Below, one piece after another: positions 45,702-55,013 of a stretch of DNA of 64,000 nucleotides (positions are counted from its first letter, which is position 1; each line of letters opens with the position of its first letter). This DNA comes from Rubrivivax sp. GTDB lineage: Bacteria; Pseudomonadota; Gammaproteobacteria; Burkholderiales; Burkholderiaceae_C. A program made the translations under genes and the position numbers. The notes under the pieces were generated by a model. It saw nothing but the letters and a program-made list of their open reading frames with translations. It was not told where the DNA came from and ran no database searches. The stretch spans positions 1 through 64,000 of the forward strand of contig JADCGP010000010.1 in the NCBI GenBank assembly GCA_020248915.1. The letters run 5' to 3'.

Positions 45702-46787
45702 ATGCAGTTCACCCCCTGGGACAACCCGATGGGCACCGACGGCTTCGAGTTCATCGAGTACGCCGCGCCCGACCCGGTGGCGATGGGCTCTCTCTTCGAG
45801 CGGATGGGCTTCCGCGCCATCGCACGCCACCGCCGCAAGAACGTGCTGCTGTACCGGCAGGGCGGCATCAACTTCATCGTCAACGCCGAGCCCGACAGCT
45901 TCGCGCAGCGCTTCGCGCGCCTGCACGGCCCGAGCATCTGCGCCATCGCCTTCCGCGTGCAGGACGCCAAGGCCGCCTACGAGCGCGCGATCTCGCTCGG
46001 CGCCTGGGGCTTCGCCGGCAGCGCCGGCCCGGGCGAGCTGAACATCCCCGCCATCAAGGGCATCGGCGACTCGATCATCTACCTCGTCGACAAGTGGCGC
46101 GGCAAGGGCGGCGCGAAGGACGGCGACATCGGCAACATCGGCTTCTACGACGTCGACTTCGAGCCCCTGCCCGGCGCGACCCTAGACCCGCCGGGCATCG
46201 GCCTGACCGTCGTCGACCACCTGACGCACAACGTGCACCGCGGCCGCATGGGCGAGTGGGCCGAGTTCTACGAACGGCTGTTCAACTTCCGCGAGATCCG
46301 CTACTTCGACATCGAGGGCCAGGTCACCGGCGTCAAGAGCAAGGCCATGACGAGCCCCTGCGGCAAGATCCGCATCCCGATCAACGAGGAAGGCAACGAG
46401 AAGGCCGGCCAGATCCAGGAGTACCTCGACAAATACCACGGCGAGGGCATCCAGCACATCGCGCTCGCGTCGACCGACCTGTTCGCCACCGTCGATGCGC
46501 TGCGCGCCCACGACGTCAAGCTGCTGGACACGATCGACACCTACTACGAGCTGGTCGACAAGCGCATCCCCGGCCACGGCGAGAACGTCGCCGAGCTGCA
46601 GCGCCGCAAGATCCTGATCGACGGCAAGGCCGGCGAGCTGCTGCTGCAGATTTTCAGCGAGAACCAGCTCGGCCCGATCTTCTTCGAGTTCATCCAGAGG
46701 AAGGGCGACCAGGGCTTCGGCGAAGGCAACTTCAAGGCACTGTTCGAGAGCATGGAGCTCGACCAGATGCGCCGGGGGGTCCTGTGA
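45702..46787 (+). CDS. hpd: 4-hydroxyphenylpyruvate dioxygenase
   Basis: Non-haem iron dioxygenase turning 4-hydroxyphenylpyruvate into homogentisate, the committed step of tyrosine catabolism. The 361-residue length is normal. The C-terminal iron site is intact: His in LTVVDHLTHNVHRGRM (about residue 165), His in GEGIQHIALAS (about 249) and Glu in GPIFFEFIQRKGDQGFGEGNF (about 330). The last helix ENMELDQMRRGVL-like segment closes the site. Upstream lies an Lrp regulator; phhA follows after 109 bp, so phenylalanine and tyrosine can enter one pathway. Confidence 0.97.
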   Translation: MQFTPWDNPMGTDGFEFIEYAAPDPVAMGSLFERMGFRAIARHRRKNVLLYRQGGINFIVNAEPDSFAQRFARLHGPSICAIAFRVQDAKAAYERAISLGAWGFAGSAGPGELNIPAIKGIGDSIIYLVDKWRGKGGAKDGDIGNIGFYDVDFEPLPGATLDPPGIGLTVVDHLTHNVHRGRMGEWAEFYERLFNFREIRYFDIEGQVTGVKSKAMTSPCGKIRIPINEEGNEKAGQIQEYLDKYHGEGIQHIALASTDLFATVDALRAHDVKLLDTIDTYYELVDKRIPGHGENVAELQRRKILIDGKAGELLLQIFSENQLGPIFFEFIQRKGDQGFGEGNFKALFESMELDQMRRGVL

Positions 46788-46896
46788 GACCGCAGGCTGC
46801 CTCCGGTCGCCACCCCCCGGGCGGGCTCCGGCAGCGGACCGGCGGAGCCCGATCCGCGCATGGGCCCGATCGGGTCGCGTCGACGGGGCATTGAAC

Positions 46897-47814
46897 GTGT
46901 CGCTCGACGCCTCGCACAGCGGCATCAACCAGGGCGTGCCCCCCGTCACCTACGGCCAGGGTGACCGGCCGCCGCGCGGCAACTACGCCCGGGCGCGCGC
47001 CGACTACACCTGCGAGCAGGACCACGCCCAGTACTCCGCCGCCGACCACGACACCTACCGGCGCCTCCACGCGCGGCAGCTGCAGCAGCTGCCCGGCCTG
47101 GCCTGCGAAGAGTTCATCGCCGCGGTGCGGCAGCTGGGCGCGCCCGACCGCATCCCGCGTTTCGACGACATCAGCGAGCGGCTGACGAAGGCCACCGGCT
47201 GGCAGATCGTCGGCGTGCCGGGGCTGATCCCGGAGGAGGCCTTCTTCGCGCTGCTGGCGGCGCGGCGCTTCCCGGTCACCGACTGGATCCGCACGCCGGC
47301 GGAGTTCGACTACGTCGTCGAGCCCGACGTCTTCCACGACCTGTTCGGCCACGTGCCGCTGCTGTTCAACCCGGTGTTCGCCGACTACATGCAGGCCTAT
47401 GGCGCCGGCGGCCTGAAGGCGAGCCGACTCGACGCCTGCGAGCTGCTGGCGCGCCTGTACTGGTACACGGTGGAGTTCGGCCTCATCGCCACGCCGGACG
47501 GGCTGCGCGCCTACGGCGCGGGCATCCTCAGCTCGGCCGGCGAGCTGCGGCACAGCATCGCGTCGCCGGCTTCCGAGCGCGTGGCCTTCGACCTGGGGCG
47601 GCTGATGCGCAGCCGCTACAAGATCGACACCTACCAGGCCACCTACTTCGTGATCGACGGCTTCGACCAGCTGTTCGAGGCCACGGCACCCGACTTCACG
47701 CCGCTGTACCGGCAGGTGCGCGAGCGCATCGCGGCCGAAGGCGAGATCGAGGCCGGCGCCGTGCTGCCCGGCGAGCGGCGGTTCAGTCCGGAGCCGGGGC
47801 GACAGGCGGCATAG
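46897..47814 (+). CDS. phhA: Phenylalanine 4-monooxygenase
   Basis: Pterin-dependent iron enzyme hydroxylating phenylalanine to tyrosine. The GTG at 46897 was chosen because GGGG lies eight bases upstream; a TTG at 46891 is also in frame. The 305 residues include the pterin/iron site: two His in VEPDVFHDLFGHVPLLFNPVFADY (about residues 143-166) and Glu in ARLYWYTVEFGLIATPDGLRAYGAG (about 187-211). It lies downstream of hpd and likely shares Lrp-type control. Its 3' end overlaps the convergent hydrolase gene by 32 bp. Confidence 0.96.
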   Translation: MSLDASHSGINQGVPPVTYGQGDRPPRGNYARARADYTCEQDHAQYSAADHDTYRRLHARQLQQLPGLACEEFIAAVRQLGAPDRIPRFDDISERLTKATGWQIVGVPGLIPEEAFFALLAARRFPVTDWIRTPAEFDYVVEPDVFHDLFGHVPLLFNPVFADYMQAYGAGGLKASRLDACELLARLYWYTVEFGLIATPDGLRAYGAGILSSAGELRHSIASPASERVAFDLGRLMRSRYKIDTYQATYFVIDGFDQLFEATAPDFTPLYRQVRERIAAEGEIEAGAVLPGERRFSPEPGRQAA

Positions 47815-48760
47815 CCGTCGGCGCCGTCTGCGCTGCGGGCGCCGACGGCGGCAGCGGCGCCGGCGCCGCCGCGAGCAGCCGCTGCAGCTCGTCCCAGGGT
47901 TCGGGCCGGTCGGCCATCTCCACGTGCGCCGTGCCCGCGATGTGCACGTTGCGCGCCCCCTCGAGCACCGCCGTGCTGGGCGGGAACACGATGTTGTCGC
48001 AGTGGCCGTAGAAGCAGGTGAAGCGGCCGTGCCGCGCCACGTGCTCGCGCGCGGCCAGCGTGGCCAGCCAGCGCGACTGCAGCCGCATCTGGCGCGAGTT
48101 GCGCGTCAGCGCGAAGCGCGCGAGCCAGGTGCCGTGATGCGGGCTGGCGATCGTCACGACGTGGTGCACGCGCGCGGCGTCGGCCTGCTCGGCGTACCAG
48201 CGCCGCACCGCCAGGCCGCCCATGCTGTGCGCCACAACGACGGGCGCCAGCCCCGTGGCGCGCTCCAGCCGCTGCACCGCCTGCTCGACGAGCTCGGCGT
48301 ACTGGTCGATCGAGCCGAACACCGGCTCGAGGTTCACGGCGACGAAGGGCACGTCGGCCGCGAGCAGGCGCCCGAGCCAGGGGTTCCACAGCCCGCGGTT
48401 GCAGACGAAGCCGTGCACCAGCAGCACGCCCCGGCGGCCGCGCGCGCCGGGCGGCACGTGGTCGGGGAAGCGCCGGCTGCGGAAGGGCTGCCGCCAGGAG
48501 AACACCCGCGGGGCGGCCTGGGTCTCGCCCCACCACGCGCGCAGCAGCTGCGCGGCGCTGGCGCGCGGTGCCGGGTCGTCGCCGCGCGCCAGCGCGAGCA
48601 TCGCGAACTCCAGCGCCAGCACGACGGCATGCCCGCCCAGCGTCAGCAGCACGCCCGCCACCGCCCAGGCCTCGTGGCCGGCGCGCCACCACAGCACGCC
48701 CCAGGCCGCCGCGAACGCCAGCAGCCCGAGGGTGATGGCCTGCTGCAGCCGCGCGAGCAT
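47783..48760 (-). CDS. Alpha/beta hydrolase (triacylglycerol lipase-like)
   Basis: Predicted 325 residues. Two N-terminal membrane segments (about residues 8-30 and 33-55) anchor a hydrolase domain. VLLVHGFVCNRGLWNPWL (about 115-132) supplies the oxyanion loop, VVVAHSMGGLAVRRWY (Ser at about 198) is the nucleophile elbow, and a late His lies in GTAHVEMADRP (about 283). The Pro/Ala-rich tail is low complexity. The ATG overlaps the GMC oxidoreductase stop by one base, so the two are co-translated. A lipid-ester substrate is likely but not shown. Confidence 0.88.
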   Translation of the reverse strand: MLARLQQAITLGLLAFAAAWGVLWWRAGHEAWAVAGVLLTLGGHAVVLALEFAMLALARGDDPAPRASAAQLLRAWWGETQAAPRVFSWRQPFRSRRFPDHVPPGARGRRGVLLVHGFVCNRGLWNPWLGRLLAADVPFVAVNLEPVFGSIDQYAELVEQAVQRLERATGLAPVVVAHSMGGLAVRRWYAEQADAARVHHVVTIASPHHGTWLARFALTRNSRQMRLQSRWLATLAAREHVARHGRFTCFYGHCDNIVFPPSTAVLEGARNVHIAGTAHVEMADRPEPWDELQRLLAAAPAPLPPSAPAAQTAPTAMPPVAPAPD

Positions 48761-50376
48761 CAGGCGAGCGCGACCGGACGGCCGCCGAGTTCGCGCGCGA
48801 GCCGGCTGGCCAGCCGGTTGACGAGGCCGTAGATCGACAGCTGCGGGTTGACGCCCAGGCTGGTCGGGAACAGCGAGCCGTCGTGCACCGACAGCCCGGC
48901 CACCTGCCAGTGGCGCCCGTCGGGCCGGACCACGCCCAGCGCCGGCGTGCCCGCCATCGCGCAGCCGCCCATCACGTGGGCGCTGACCACGCGCGTCAGG
49001 TGCGGCACCACCGGCAGCGCGGCGATGGCCGCCCGGGCCTCGGCCCAGCTTCGGTAGGGGCGGGCCAGCTCGTGCACCGGGTGCACGCTCACCGCGCCGG
49101 CGGCGAACTGGATCTCGGCCATCGACAGCAGGGCGCGTCGGGCGCCCTCCATCACGAACGGGGTCAGCGGGTAGTCGAGCACGGCCGAGCCGTCGCGCGC
49201 CAGCGTGACGCGGCCGCCAGGCGACTCGGGGTGGAAGCCGTCGCGCAGCAGCGCGATCAGGGCCTGCGTACGCGGCAGGTCGCGCAGCGACTCGGCCTGC
49301 TCGGCGCCGAAGCCGGGCAGCGTCGACGACGCGATCACCGGGTGCAGCGGCGGCGCCTCGAGCTTGTAGCCGATCGGGCCGTCCAGCGGCGCCACGTCGA
49401 GGAAATGGTCGGTGTACATCGTCTGCGGCGCCCCCGCCCAGCCCTCGATCGGCTCGTCGAAGCGCGCGGAGGACAGCACCACCGGGTGCAGGAAGGTGCG
49501 CCGCCCGAGCAACCCGTGCGGATCGGGCACGCCCGAGCGCAGCAGCAGCGCCGGCGAGTTGATGGCGCCGCCGGCCACCACCACGTGCCGGGCCCGCACC
49601 GACACCGCCGGCGCGCCGGGCGCCGCGGCGCCGTTGATCTGGACGGCGACCGCCTGCAGCCCGGTGACTCGGCCATCCTGCAGCTCGAGCCGGTTCACGC
49701 GCGTCTGCACCAGCAGCACCGCGCCGGCGTCGAGCGCGGCCGGGATCGTCGTCACCAGCATCGACTGCTTGGCATTGGTCGGGCAGCCCAGGCCGCAGGA
49801 GCCCAGGTTCCAGCAGCCGCGCACGTTGCGCGGGATCGCCGCGGCCGCGATGCCCAGCCGGGCCGCGCCCAGCCGGAGCTTGTCGTTGTTGGCATTGGGG
49901 GGCACGAGCCAGGGGCCGATGCCCAGCCGGCGCTCGGCCTGCTGGAACCACGGCGCCAGTTCGTCGTCGGTGAGGCCGGTCAGCTCGAAGTGGCTGCGCC
50001 ACCAGGCCAGCGTGGCGCTCGGGGTGCGGAACGAGCTGGTCCAGTTCACCGTCGTCGAGCCGCCCACGCAGCGGCCCTGCAGGATGCCGATCGCCTTGTC
50101 GGCGGTCTTGCGGCTGGCGCTGTCCTGGTAGAGCTGCGGGTAGGCCTCGGCCTCGCGCTGGCGGAAGTCGGACGACGAGCGCAGCGGCCCCTCCTCGACG
50201 ATGACCACCTGCAGCCCGGCGCGCGCCAGCAGCTCGGCCGTGATGCCGGCGCCCGCGCCGCTGCCGACGATGGCCACGTCGCAGTCCAGCGCCGCCGGCA
50301 GCGGCGCGTGCGCGCCGCCGTGCACCTTCCAGCCCCGGGCCAGGCCTTCGCGGATCGGGTCGGGCGGGCGGCTCAT
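48760..50376 (-). CDS. GMC-family FAD oxidoreductase
   Basis: Predicted 538-residue flavoprotein. The dinucleotide-binding motif DVAIVGSGAGAGITAELLARAG is at about residues 33-54, the RCVGGSTTVNW substrate/FAD motif at about 102-112, and the C-terminal HVMGGCAMAG and LFPTSLGVNPQLSIYGLVNRLA near 470-525. CWNLGSCGLGCPTNAKQSM (about 187-205) carries a Cys cluster seen in a subset of long-chain alcohol or sterol oxidase-like GMC proteins. It is 13 bp after a Tat-signal protein gene and overlaps the lipase-like gene, suggesting a lipid or alcohol oxidation unit. Confidence 0.92.
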   Translation of the reverse strand: MSRPPDPIREGLARGWKVHGGAHAPLPAALDCDVAIVGSGAGAGITAELLARAGLQVVIVEEGPLRSSSDFRQREAEAYPQLYQDSASRKTADKAIGILQGRCVGGSTTVNWTSSFRTPSATLAWWRSHFELTGLTDDELAPWFQQAERRLGIGPWLVPPNANNDKLRLGAARLGIAAAAIPRNVRGCWNLGSCGLGCPTNAKQSMLVTTIPAALDAGAVLLVQTRVNRLELQDGRVTGLQAVAVQINGAAAPGAPAVSVRARHVVVAGGAINSPALLLRSGVPDPHGLLGRRTFLHPVVLSSARFDEPIEGWAGAPQTMYTDHFLDVAPLDGPIGYKLEAPPLHPVIASSTLPGFGAEQAESLRDLPRTQALIALLRDGFHPESPGGRVTLARDGSAVLDYPLTPFVMEGARRALLSMAEIQFAAGAVSVHPVHELARPYRSWAEARAAIAALPVVPHLTRVVSAHVMGGCAMAGTPALGVVRPDGRHWQVAGLSVHDGSLFPTSLGVNPQLSIYGLVNRLASRLARELGGRPVALA

Positions 50377-50389
50377 GGGCTCCAGGACC

Positions 50390-50896
50390 TCACACCTCGC
50401 GCGGGCCGGGGTAGCCGATCGCCGCCCACGCGGCCGGGTCCGCGAACCAGGCGCCGTTGGTCAGGTCGCGCAGCGCGTGGAAGACCTGCTGCTTCAGCGC
50501 GAGCCGCGACTCGCGCAGGCCCTGCAGCGCCGCCTGCACGGCGCCGGTGTCGGACTGAGCCCAGTCGTCGGCCAGGCCGCCGAGCGCGGTGCGCCCGGCC
50601 GGGTGCAGCAGCAGCGCACTCAGCTGCCCGACCTCGGCCTGCATGGCCGGCGGCAGGCCCGCCACGGTGGCCTCGATGCGGTCGAGGTGGGCCTCCAGGG
50701 CGGCGCGGCGCGCGGCGGCGCCCGCCGGCAGCAGGCCGTCGAGCACGGCGGCGGCCACGGCGCCGAACAGCGCCCGGCCTTCGGGCGTCAGCCGTCCGTC
50801 GCGCCAGCCCGGCCGCGCCAGCCCGACCAGCGTGCCGCCGAGCGCGAGCAGCGCGCCGCCGATCACGCCCGCCTTGAGCCAGGTCCGCCTCCGCAT
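50390..50896 (-). CDS. Tat-signal small protein, probable partner of the GMC oxidoreductase
   Basis: Predicted 168 residues. MRRRTWLKAGVIGGALLALGG is a twin-arginine-like signal (RRRTWLK) followed by a hydrophobic stretch. The rest is helical, with LTPEGRALFGAVAAAVLDGLLP (about residues 36-57) and NGAWFADPAAWAAIGYPGP near the C-terminus, resembling the small subunit (subunit 3) that travels with gluconate-2-dehydrogenase-type GMC enzymes. If so, it could carry the GMC partner, which lacks its own signal, through Tat. First gene of the trio. Confidence 0.72.
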   Translation of the reverse strand: MRRRTWLKAGVIGGALLALGGTLVGLARPGWRDGRLTPEGRALFGAVAAAVLDGLLPAGAAARRAALEAHLDRIEATVAGLPPAMQAEVGQLSALLLHPAGRTALGGLADDWAQSDTGAVQAALQGLRESRLALKQQVFHALRDLTNGAWFADPAAWAAIGYPGPREV

Positions 50897-51026
50897 GGCC
50901 GCAGTGTTGCATCATCGGCCGTGGTCGCCGTAGAGGCTAGGCACTAGCATCGGCAAGCTGCCGCGGCGCCGTCCCGACCGCCCTGCACCGATCCGCACCC
51001 GCCGTGCACCGTCCACGCATCGACCG

Positions 51027-51785
51027 ATGAGCCCCGAGGGCCGCCACATCATCGAGCACCTGAACGCCGTGGCCGCCGAGCGCATCCGGCGCGCACGCGA
51101 CCCTGCACTCGGCGCCCGCGTGCGGGCGCTGAAGGCCTGGCAGCACGCGCGCTTCCAGCACACCTACGCCGACGCGCTGGCCTCACCGCGCTACCGGGCC
51201 GCGGCGCGCTTCTTCCTCGACGACCTGTACGGACCGCACGACTTCACGCAGCGCGACGCGCAGTTCGCACGCATCGTGCCGGGCCTGGTGCGCCTGTTCC
51301 CGCACGAACTCGTCCGGACCGTGCTGACGCTGGGCGAGCTGCACTCGCTGTCCGAACAGCTGGACAGCGCGACGGCCGCCCTGCTGGAGACGCCGCAGAT
51401 CGACGCCGGTGCCTACGGCCGCGCCTGGCGCGGCGTCGGCCGGCCGGCCGACCGCGACCGGCAGGTCGACCTGATGCTGCAGGTGGGCCGGGCGCTGGAG
51501 CGCTACACGCGCAACCCCTTGCTGCGCCACAGCCTGCGGATGATGCGCGGACCCGCCACGCTGGCCGGCCTGGGCGCGCTGCAGGGCTTCCTGGAACGCG
51601 GCTTCGACACCTTCCGCGACATGGGCGGCGCGCACGAGTTCCTCGACCTCATCGTCGAGCGCGAGCGCGCGCTGGCAGAGCGGCTGTTCGCCGGCGAGGA
51701 TGCGGCGGTCGTCGCCGACCCGGCGCCGGCGGCCGCCGGCCCGGGCACTCCGGGCACGTCCGGCGCGGCGCCGCCCGGCACCTGA
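51027..51785 (+). CDS. FFLEELY-motif-type hypothetical protein
   Basis: Predicted 252-residue, mostly helical cytoplasmic protein. RYRAAARFFLDDLYGPHDFTQRDAQFARIVPGLVRLFP (about residues 56-93) contains the FFLxxLYGP motif that gives this Burkholderiales/gammaproteobacterial group its informal name. LGELHSLSEQLDSATAALL and TLAGLGALQGFLERGFDTFRDMGGA follow. Function is unknown. The last 25 residues are Ala/Pro/Gly-rich. It precedes fadD by 158 bp on the same strand, and a CACAAT -10-like hexamer at 51852-51857 could drive fadD separately. Confidence 0.75.
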   Translation: MSPEGRHIIEHLNAVAAERIRRARDPALGARVRALKAWQHARFQHTYADALASPRYRAAARFFLDDLYGPHDFTQRDAQFARIVPGLVRLFPHELVRTVLTLGELHSLSEQLDSATAALLETPQIDAGAYGRAWRGVGRPADRDRQVDLMLQVGRALERYTRNPLLRHSLRMMRGPATLAGLGALQGFLERGFDTFRDMGGAHEFLDLIVERERALAERLFAGEDAAVVADPAPAAAGPGTPGTSGAAPPGT

Positions 51786-51943
51786 GAGGCCGCGCGGACC
51801 AGGGGAAGACCCCGGGCGACTGTCCCTATCGGCGATCGGGCAGGCTGCCAGCACAATCCGGCCGGGCGCCGCTGCCCGCAACCGGCCACCGCCGCAAGCC
51901 GTCCCTGGCGCCAGCCCCATCCACCCCCGCCCCGCCCGACGCG

Positions 51944-53635
51944 ATGTCCGCCAACCCCACCCCCTGGCTCGCCCACTACCCGCCCGGCGTCCCGCCCGGC
52001 GCGCGCATCGACGCCTATCGCAGCCTGCCCGAGCTGCTCGAGCACGCGTTCCGGCGCTATGCCGACCGCGACGCGCTGTGCTGCATGGAGTCGCGCCTGA
52101 CCTACCGCGACCTCGAGCAGATGTCCGAGGCTCTGGGCGCGTGGCTGCAGTCGCGCGGCCTGGAGCGCGGCAGCCGCGTGGCGCTGATGATGCCCAACGT
52201 GCCGCAGTACCTGGTGGCGCTGGCCGCGGTGCTGCGTGCGGGCTACGTGGTCGTCAACGTCAACCCGCTGTACACGGCGCGCGAGCTCGAGCACCAGCTC
52301 AGGGACAGCGGCGCCGAGGCGATCGTCGTGCTCGAGAACTTCGCCGCCACGCTCGAGGAGTGCATCGACCGCGTGCCGGTGAAGCACGTGGTGCTGGCCA
52401 CGATCGGCGACCTGCTCGGCTGGTGGAAGGGGCGCTTCGTCACCTTCGCCGCGCGCCACCTCGGGCGCATGGTGCCGGAGTTCCGCCTGCCGCTGGACGG
52501 CGAGCGCTCGGTCACCCACTTCGCCGACGCGCTCGAGGCCGGCTCGCGGATGACGATGAAGCGCGCGGACGTCGGCCCCGACGACGTCGCCTTCCTGCAG
52601 TACACCGGCGGCACCACCGGCGTCAGCAAGGGGGCGACGCTGCTGCACCGCAACGTGGTCGCCAACATCATGCAGAGCGAGGCCTGGTTCGCCCCCACGC
52701 TGCAGCAGTTGGGCAGCGCACAGATGACGGTGGTCTGCGCGCTGCCGCTGTACCACATCTTCGCGCTGACGGTCTGCGCGCTGCTGGGCGCGCACTTCGG
52801 CACGATGAACCTGCTGATCCCCAACCCGCGCGACATCCCGGGCTTCGTGAAGACGCTGTCCAGGCACCGCGTCAACATGTTCCCGGCCGTCAACACCCTG
52901 TTCAACGCGCTGGCCAACGACGCCAACTTCGCGCGCCTGGACTTCTCGGGCCTGCGCATCAGCAACGGCGGCGGCATGGCCGTGCAGCAGGCCACCGCCG
53001 AGAAGTGGCTGAAGATCACCGGCTGCCCGATCGTCGAGGGCTACGGCCTGTCGGAGACCTCGCCGGTGGCCACCGTGAACCGGCTCGACCTGACCGAGTT
53101 CAGCGGCACCATCGGTCTGCCGCTTCCCGACACCGAGATCGCGATCCGCGACGACGCCGGCAACAACGTGCCCTTCGGCACCCCGGGCGAGATCTGCATC
53201 CGCGGCCCGCAGGTCATGGCCGGCTACTGGAACCGGCCCGACGAGACGGCCAACGTCATGACGGCCGACGGCTTCTTCAAGAGCGGCGACATCGGCGTGA
53301 TGGACGAGCGCGGCTACGTCCGGATCGTCGACCGCAAGAAGGACATGATCCTGGTCAGCGGCTTCAACGTCTACCCGAACGAGATCGAGCAGGTGGTCAG
53401 CCTGCACCCGGGCGTGCTCGAGTGCGCCGCCATCGGCATCCCCGACGAGAAGTCGGGCGAGGCGGTCAAGCTCTTCGTCGTCAAGACCGACCCGACACTG
53501 TCGGAGGACGACCTCGCGGGCTACTGCCGCGAGAACTTCACCGCCTACAAGCGGCCGAAGTACATCGAGTTCCGCGACGAGCTGCCCAAGAGCAACGTCG
53601 GCAAGATCCTGCGCCGCGAGCTGAGGAGTTCTTGA
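51944..53635 (+). CDS. fadD: Long-chain fatty acid--CoA ligase
   Basis: AMP-forming enzyme activating fatty acids to acyl-CoA for beta-oxidation or lipid remodelling, peripheral at the inner membrane. The 563 residues match FadD. Motifs are the P-loop YTGGTTGVSKGATLLHRN (about residues 219-236), GYGLSETSPV (about 366-375), the YVRIVDRKKDMILVSGFNVYPNEIE hinge/FACS region (about 462-486) and the catalytic Lys in SNVGKILRREL near the C-terminus. The MBL-fold gene follows after 45 bp and may be co-transcribed. Confidence 0.96.
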   Translation: MSANPTPWLAHYPPGVPPGARIDAYRSLPELLEHAFRRYADRDALCCMESRLTYRDLEQMSEALGAWLQSRGLERGSRVALMMPNVPQYLVALAAVLRAGYVVVNVNPLYTARELEHQLRDSGAEAIVVLENFAATLEECIDRVPVKHVVLATIGDLLGWWKGRFVTFAARHLGRMVPEFRLPLDGERSVTHFADALEAGSRMTMKRADVGPDDVAFLQYTGGTTGVSKGATLLHRNVVANIMQSEAWFAPTLQQLGSAQMTVVCALPLYHIFALTVCALLGAHFGTMNLLIPNPRDIPGFVKTLSRHRVNMFPAVNTLFNALANDANFARLDFSGLRISNGGGMAVQQATAEKWLKITGCPIVEGYGLSETSPVATVNRLDLTEFSGTIGLPLPDTEIAIRDDAGNNVPFGTPGEICIRGPQVMAGYWNRPDETANVMTADGFFKSGDIGVMDERGYVRIVDRKKDMILVSGFNVYPNEIEQVVSLHPGVLECAAIGIPDEKSGEAVKLFVVKTDPTLSEDDLAGYCRENFTAYKRPKYIEFRDELPKSNVGKILRRELRSS

Positions 53636-53680
53636 GTCCCGCCCCGGCCCCTGCCGCGGTGGCCGCGAGCGCCTGAGCCG

Positions 53681-54637
53681 ATGGTCGATGCCCCCGATCC
53701 GGCGGCGACCCTTGCACGCCTTGGCGTCACGGTCCTCGAACGCGGCTGGCTGTCGTCGAACAACGTCGTCTTCGGGGGCGACCTGCCCGAGGCGCGCGGC
53801 GAGCCCGCCATCGTCGACACCGGCTACGTCGCGCACGCCGCGCAGACGCTGGCGCTGGTGCAGCGCACGCTCGGCCGGCGGCGGCTGGCCCGCATCGTCA
53901 ACACCCACCTGCACAGCGACCACTGCGGCGGCAACGCGGCGCTGCAGGCCGCGCACGGCTGCCCGGTGGCGGTGCCGGCGGCCTCGTTCGAGGCCGTGCG
54001 CGGCTGGGACGCAGGGCGCCTCACGTTCCGGAGCACCGACCAGCGCTGCGACCCCTTCCCGGCGCACGAGGCGCTGCACCCGGGCGACGAGATCGAGCTC
54101 GGCGGGCGCGCCTGGCAGGTGCTGGCCACGCCGGGCCACGACCCCGAGGCCGTCGTCTTCTTCGAGCCGAAGGCGCGCGTGCTGATCGCCGGCGACGCGC
54201 TGTGGCGCGACCGCCTGGCGATCATCTTTCCCGAGCTCGTCGGCGAGCAGGGCTTTGGCGCCGCGCGCGAGGCGCTGGCCACGATCGAGGCGCTCGAGCC
54301 GCGCCTCGTCATCCCGGGCCACGGCGCCCCCTTCACCGACGCCGCCGCGGCGATCGCCGGCGCCCGCGCCCGGCTCGACTTCTTCGAGGCCGAGCCCCGG
54401 CGCCACTTCGGCTACGCGACGCGGGCGCTGGCGATGTTCCACATGCTCGAGCACCAGCGCCGCGAGCGCGCCGCCTTCGAGGCCTGGATGCTCGCAGCGC
54501 CGATCCTCGCGCACGCGCGACGGCTGGCGTACCCGGATGCCGGCGAGGCGCGGGCGGCAGTGCATGCGGCGGTGGAGCGGCTGCTGGCCGACGGGGCGCT
54601 GGTGGCCGAGGGGGATGAGTTGGTGGTGGCGGGCTGA
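53681..54637 (+). CDS. Metallo-beta-lactamase-fold hydrolase
   Basis: Predicted 318 residues. The dinuclear metal site is complete: THLHSDHCGG (HxHxDH, about residues 84-91), His in LATPGHDPE (about 150), Asp in IAGDALWRD (about 170) and His in VIPGHGAPF (about 208). The C-terminal helical extension (about 235-318) resembles glyoxalase II-like or lactonase-like members. Position after fadD hints at a thioester substrate, but this is inference. A 980-bp accessory stretch begins after its stop. Confidence 0.9.
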   Translation: MVDAPDPAATLARLGVTVLERGWLSSNNVVFGGDLPEARGEPAIVDTGYVAHAAQTLALVQRTLGRRRLARIVNTHLHSDHCGGNAALQAAHGCPVAVPAASFEAVRGWDAGRLTFRSTDQRCDPFPAHEALHPGDEIELGGRAWQVLATPGHDPEAVVFFEPKARVLIAGDALWRDRLAIIFPELVGEQGFGAAREALATIEALEPRLVIPGHGAPFTDAAAAIAGARARLDFFEAEPRRHFGYATRALAMFHMLEHQRRERAAFEAWMLAAPILAHARRLAYPDAGEARAAVHAAVERLLADGALVAEGDELVVAG

Positions 54638-54713
54638 GCATCGCCCGGGCGGGGCGGGTGGCTCGGTGGTCCGGTGGTCCGGTGGCCTGGTACTGGGATG
54701 GCCGGGCGGCCGG

Positions 54714-54900
54714 CAGGCCGGGTCTCGCCCCGGCGGGCGACCTACTTTCTTTGCTCGTGCAAAGAAAGTAGGCAAAGAAACACGTGGATGCCCGGTCATG
54801 GGGGCTCGCTTCGGAGGCGGACCTCATGTCGCTCGTTGGGATGGCGGGCAAACACCCACGCGCCCGCAGAGCGCCCGGGGCACGCTCGATAGTTCGACGC
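54714..54900 (+). repeat. Dispersed repeat, copy A (about 190 bp, with 14-bp hairpin)
   Basis: The 70-bp core (54714-54783) matches copy B (56895-56964, inverted) at 69 of 70 positions; the only difference is in the hairpin loop. The hairpin is CCTACTTTCTTTGC, loop TCGT, and its exact complement (54741-54772). Beyond the core, patchy similarity (TCGCTTCGGAGG, GGCAAACACCC, CGCTCGATAG blocks) extends to about 54900. Short GGTGGTCCG tandem units lie just before it (54656-54690). No transposase gene is nearby. Confidence 0.9.
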
Positions 54901-55013
54901 CGACTTGGGCGCGCGGTTACGCCGTTGCGCGCTCGTGAGATGCGCGGCGTGCGTGACCGCGTAGCCACTCGCTAGACCATCGAGAGGCCCTGCAGCTTCA
55001 TGACTGGCCGAGA

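Noticed and set aside
46788..46896. Hairpin GGGCTCCG/CGGAGCCC between hpd and phhA as a terminator
   Set aside because: There is no T tract, and hpd and phhA are plausibly co-transcribed; such stems are common at this GC content.
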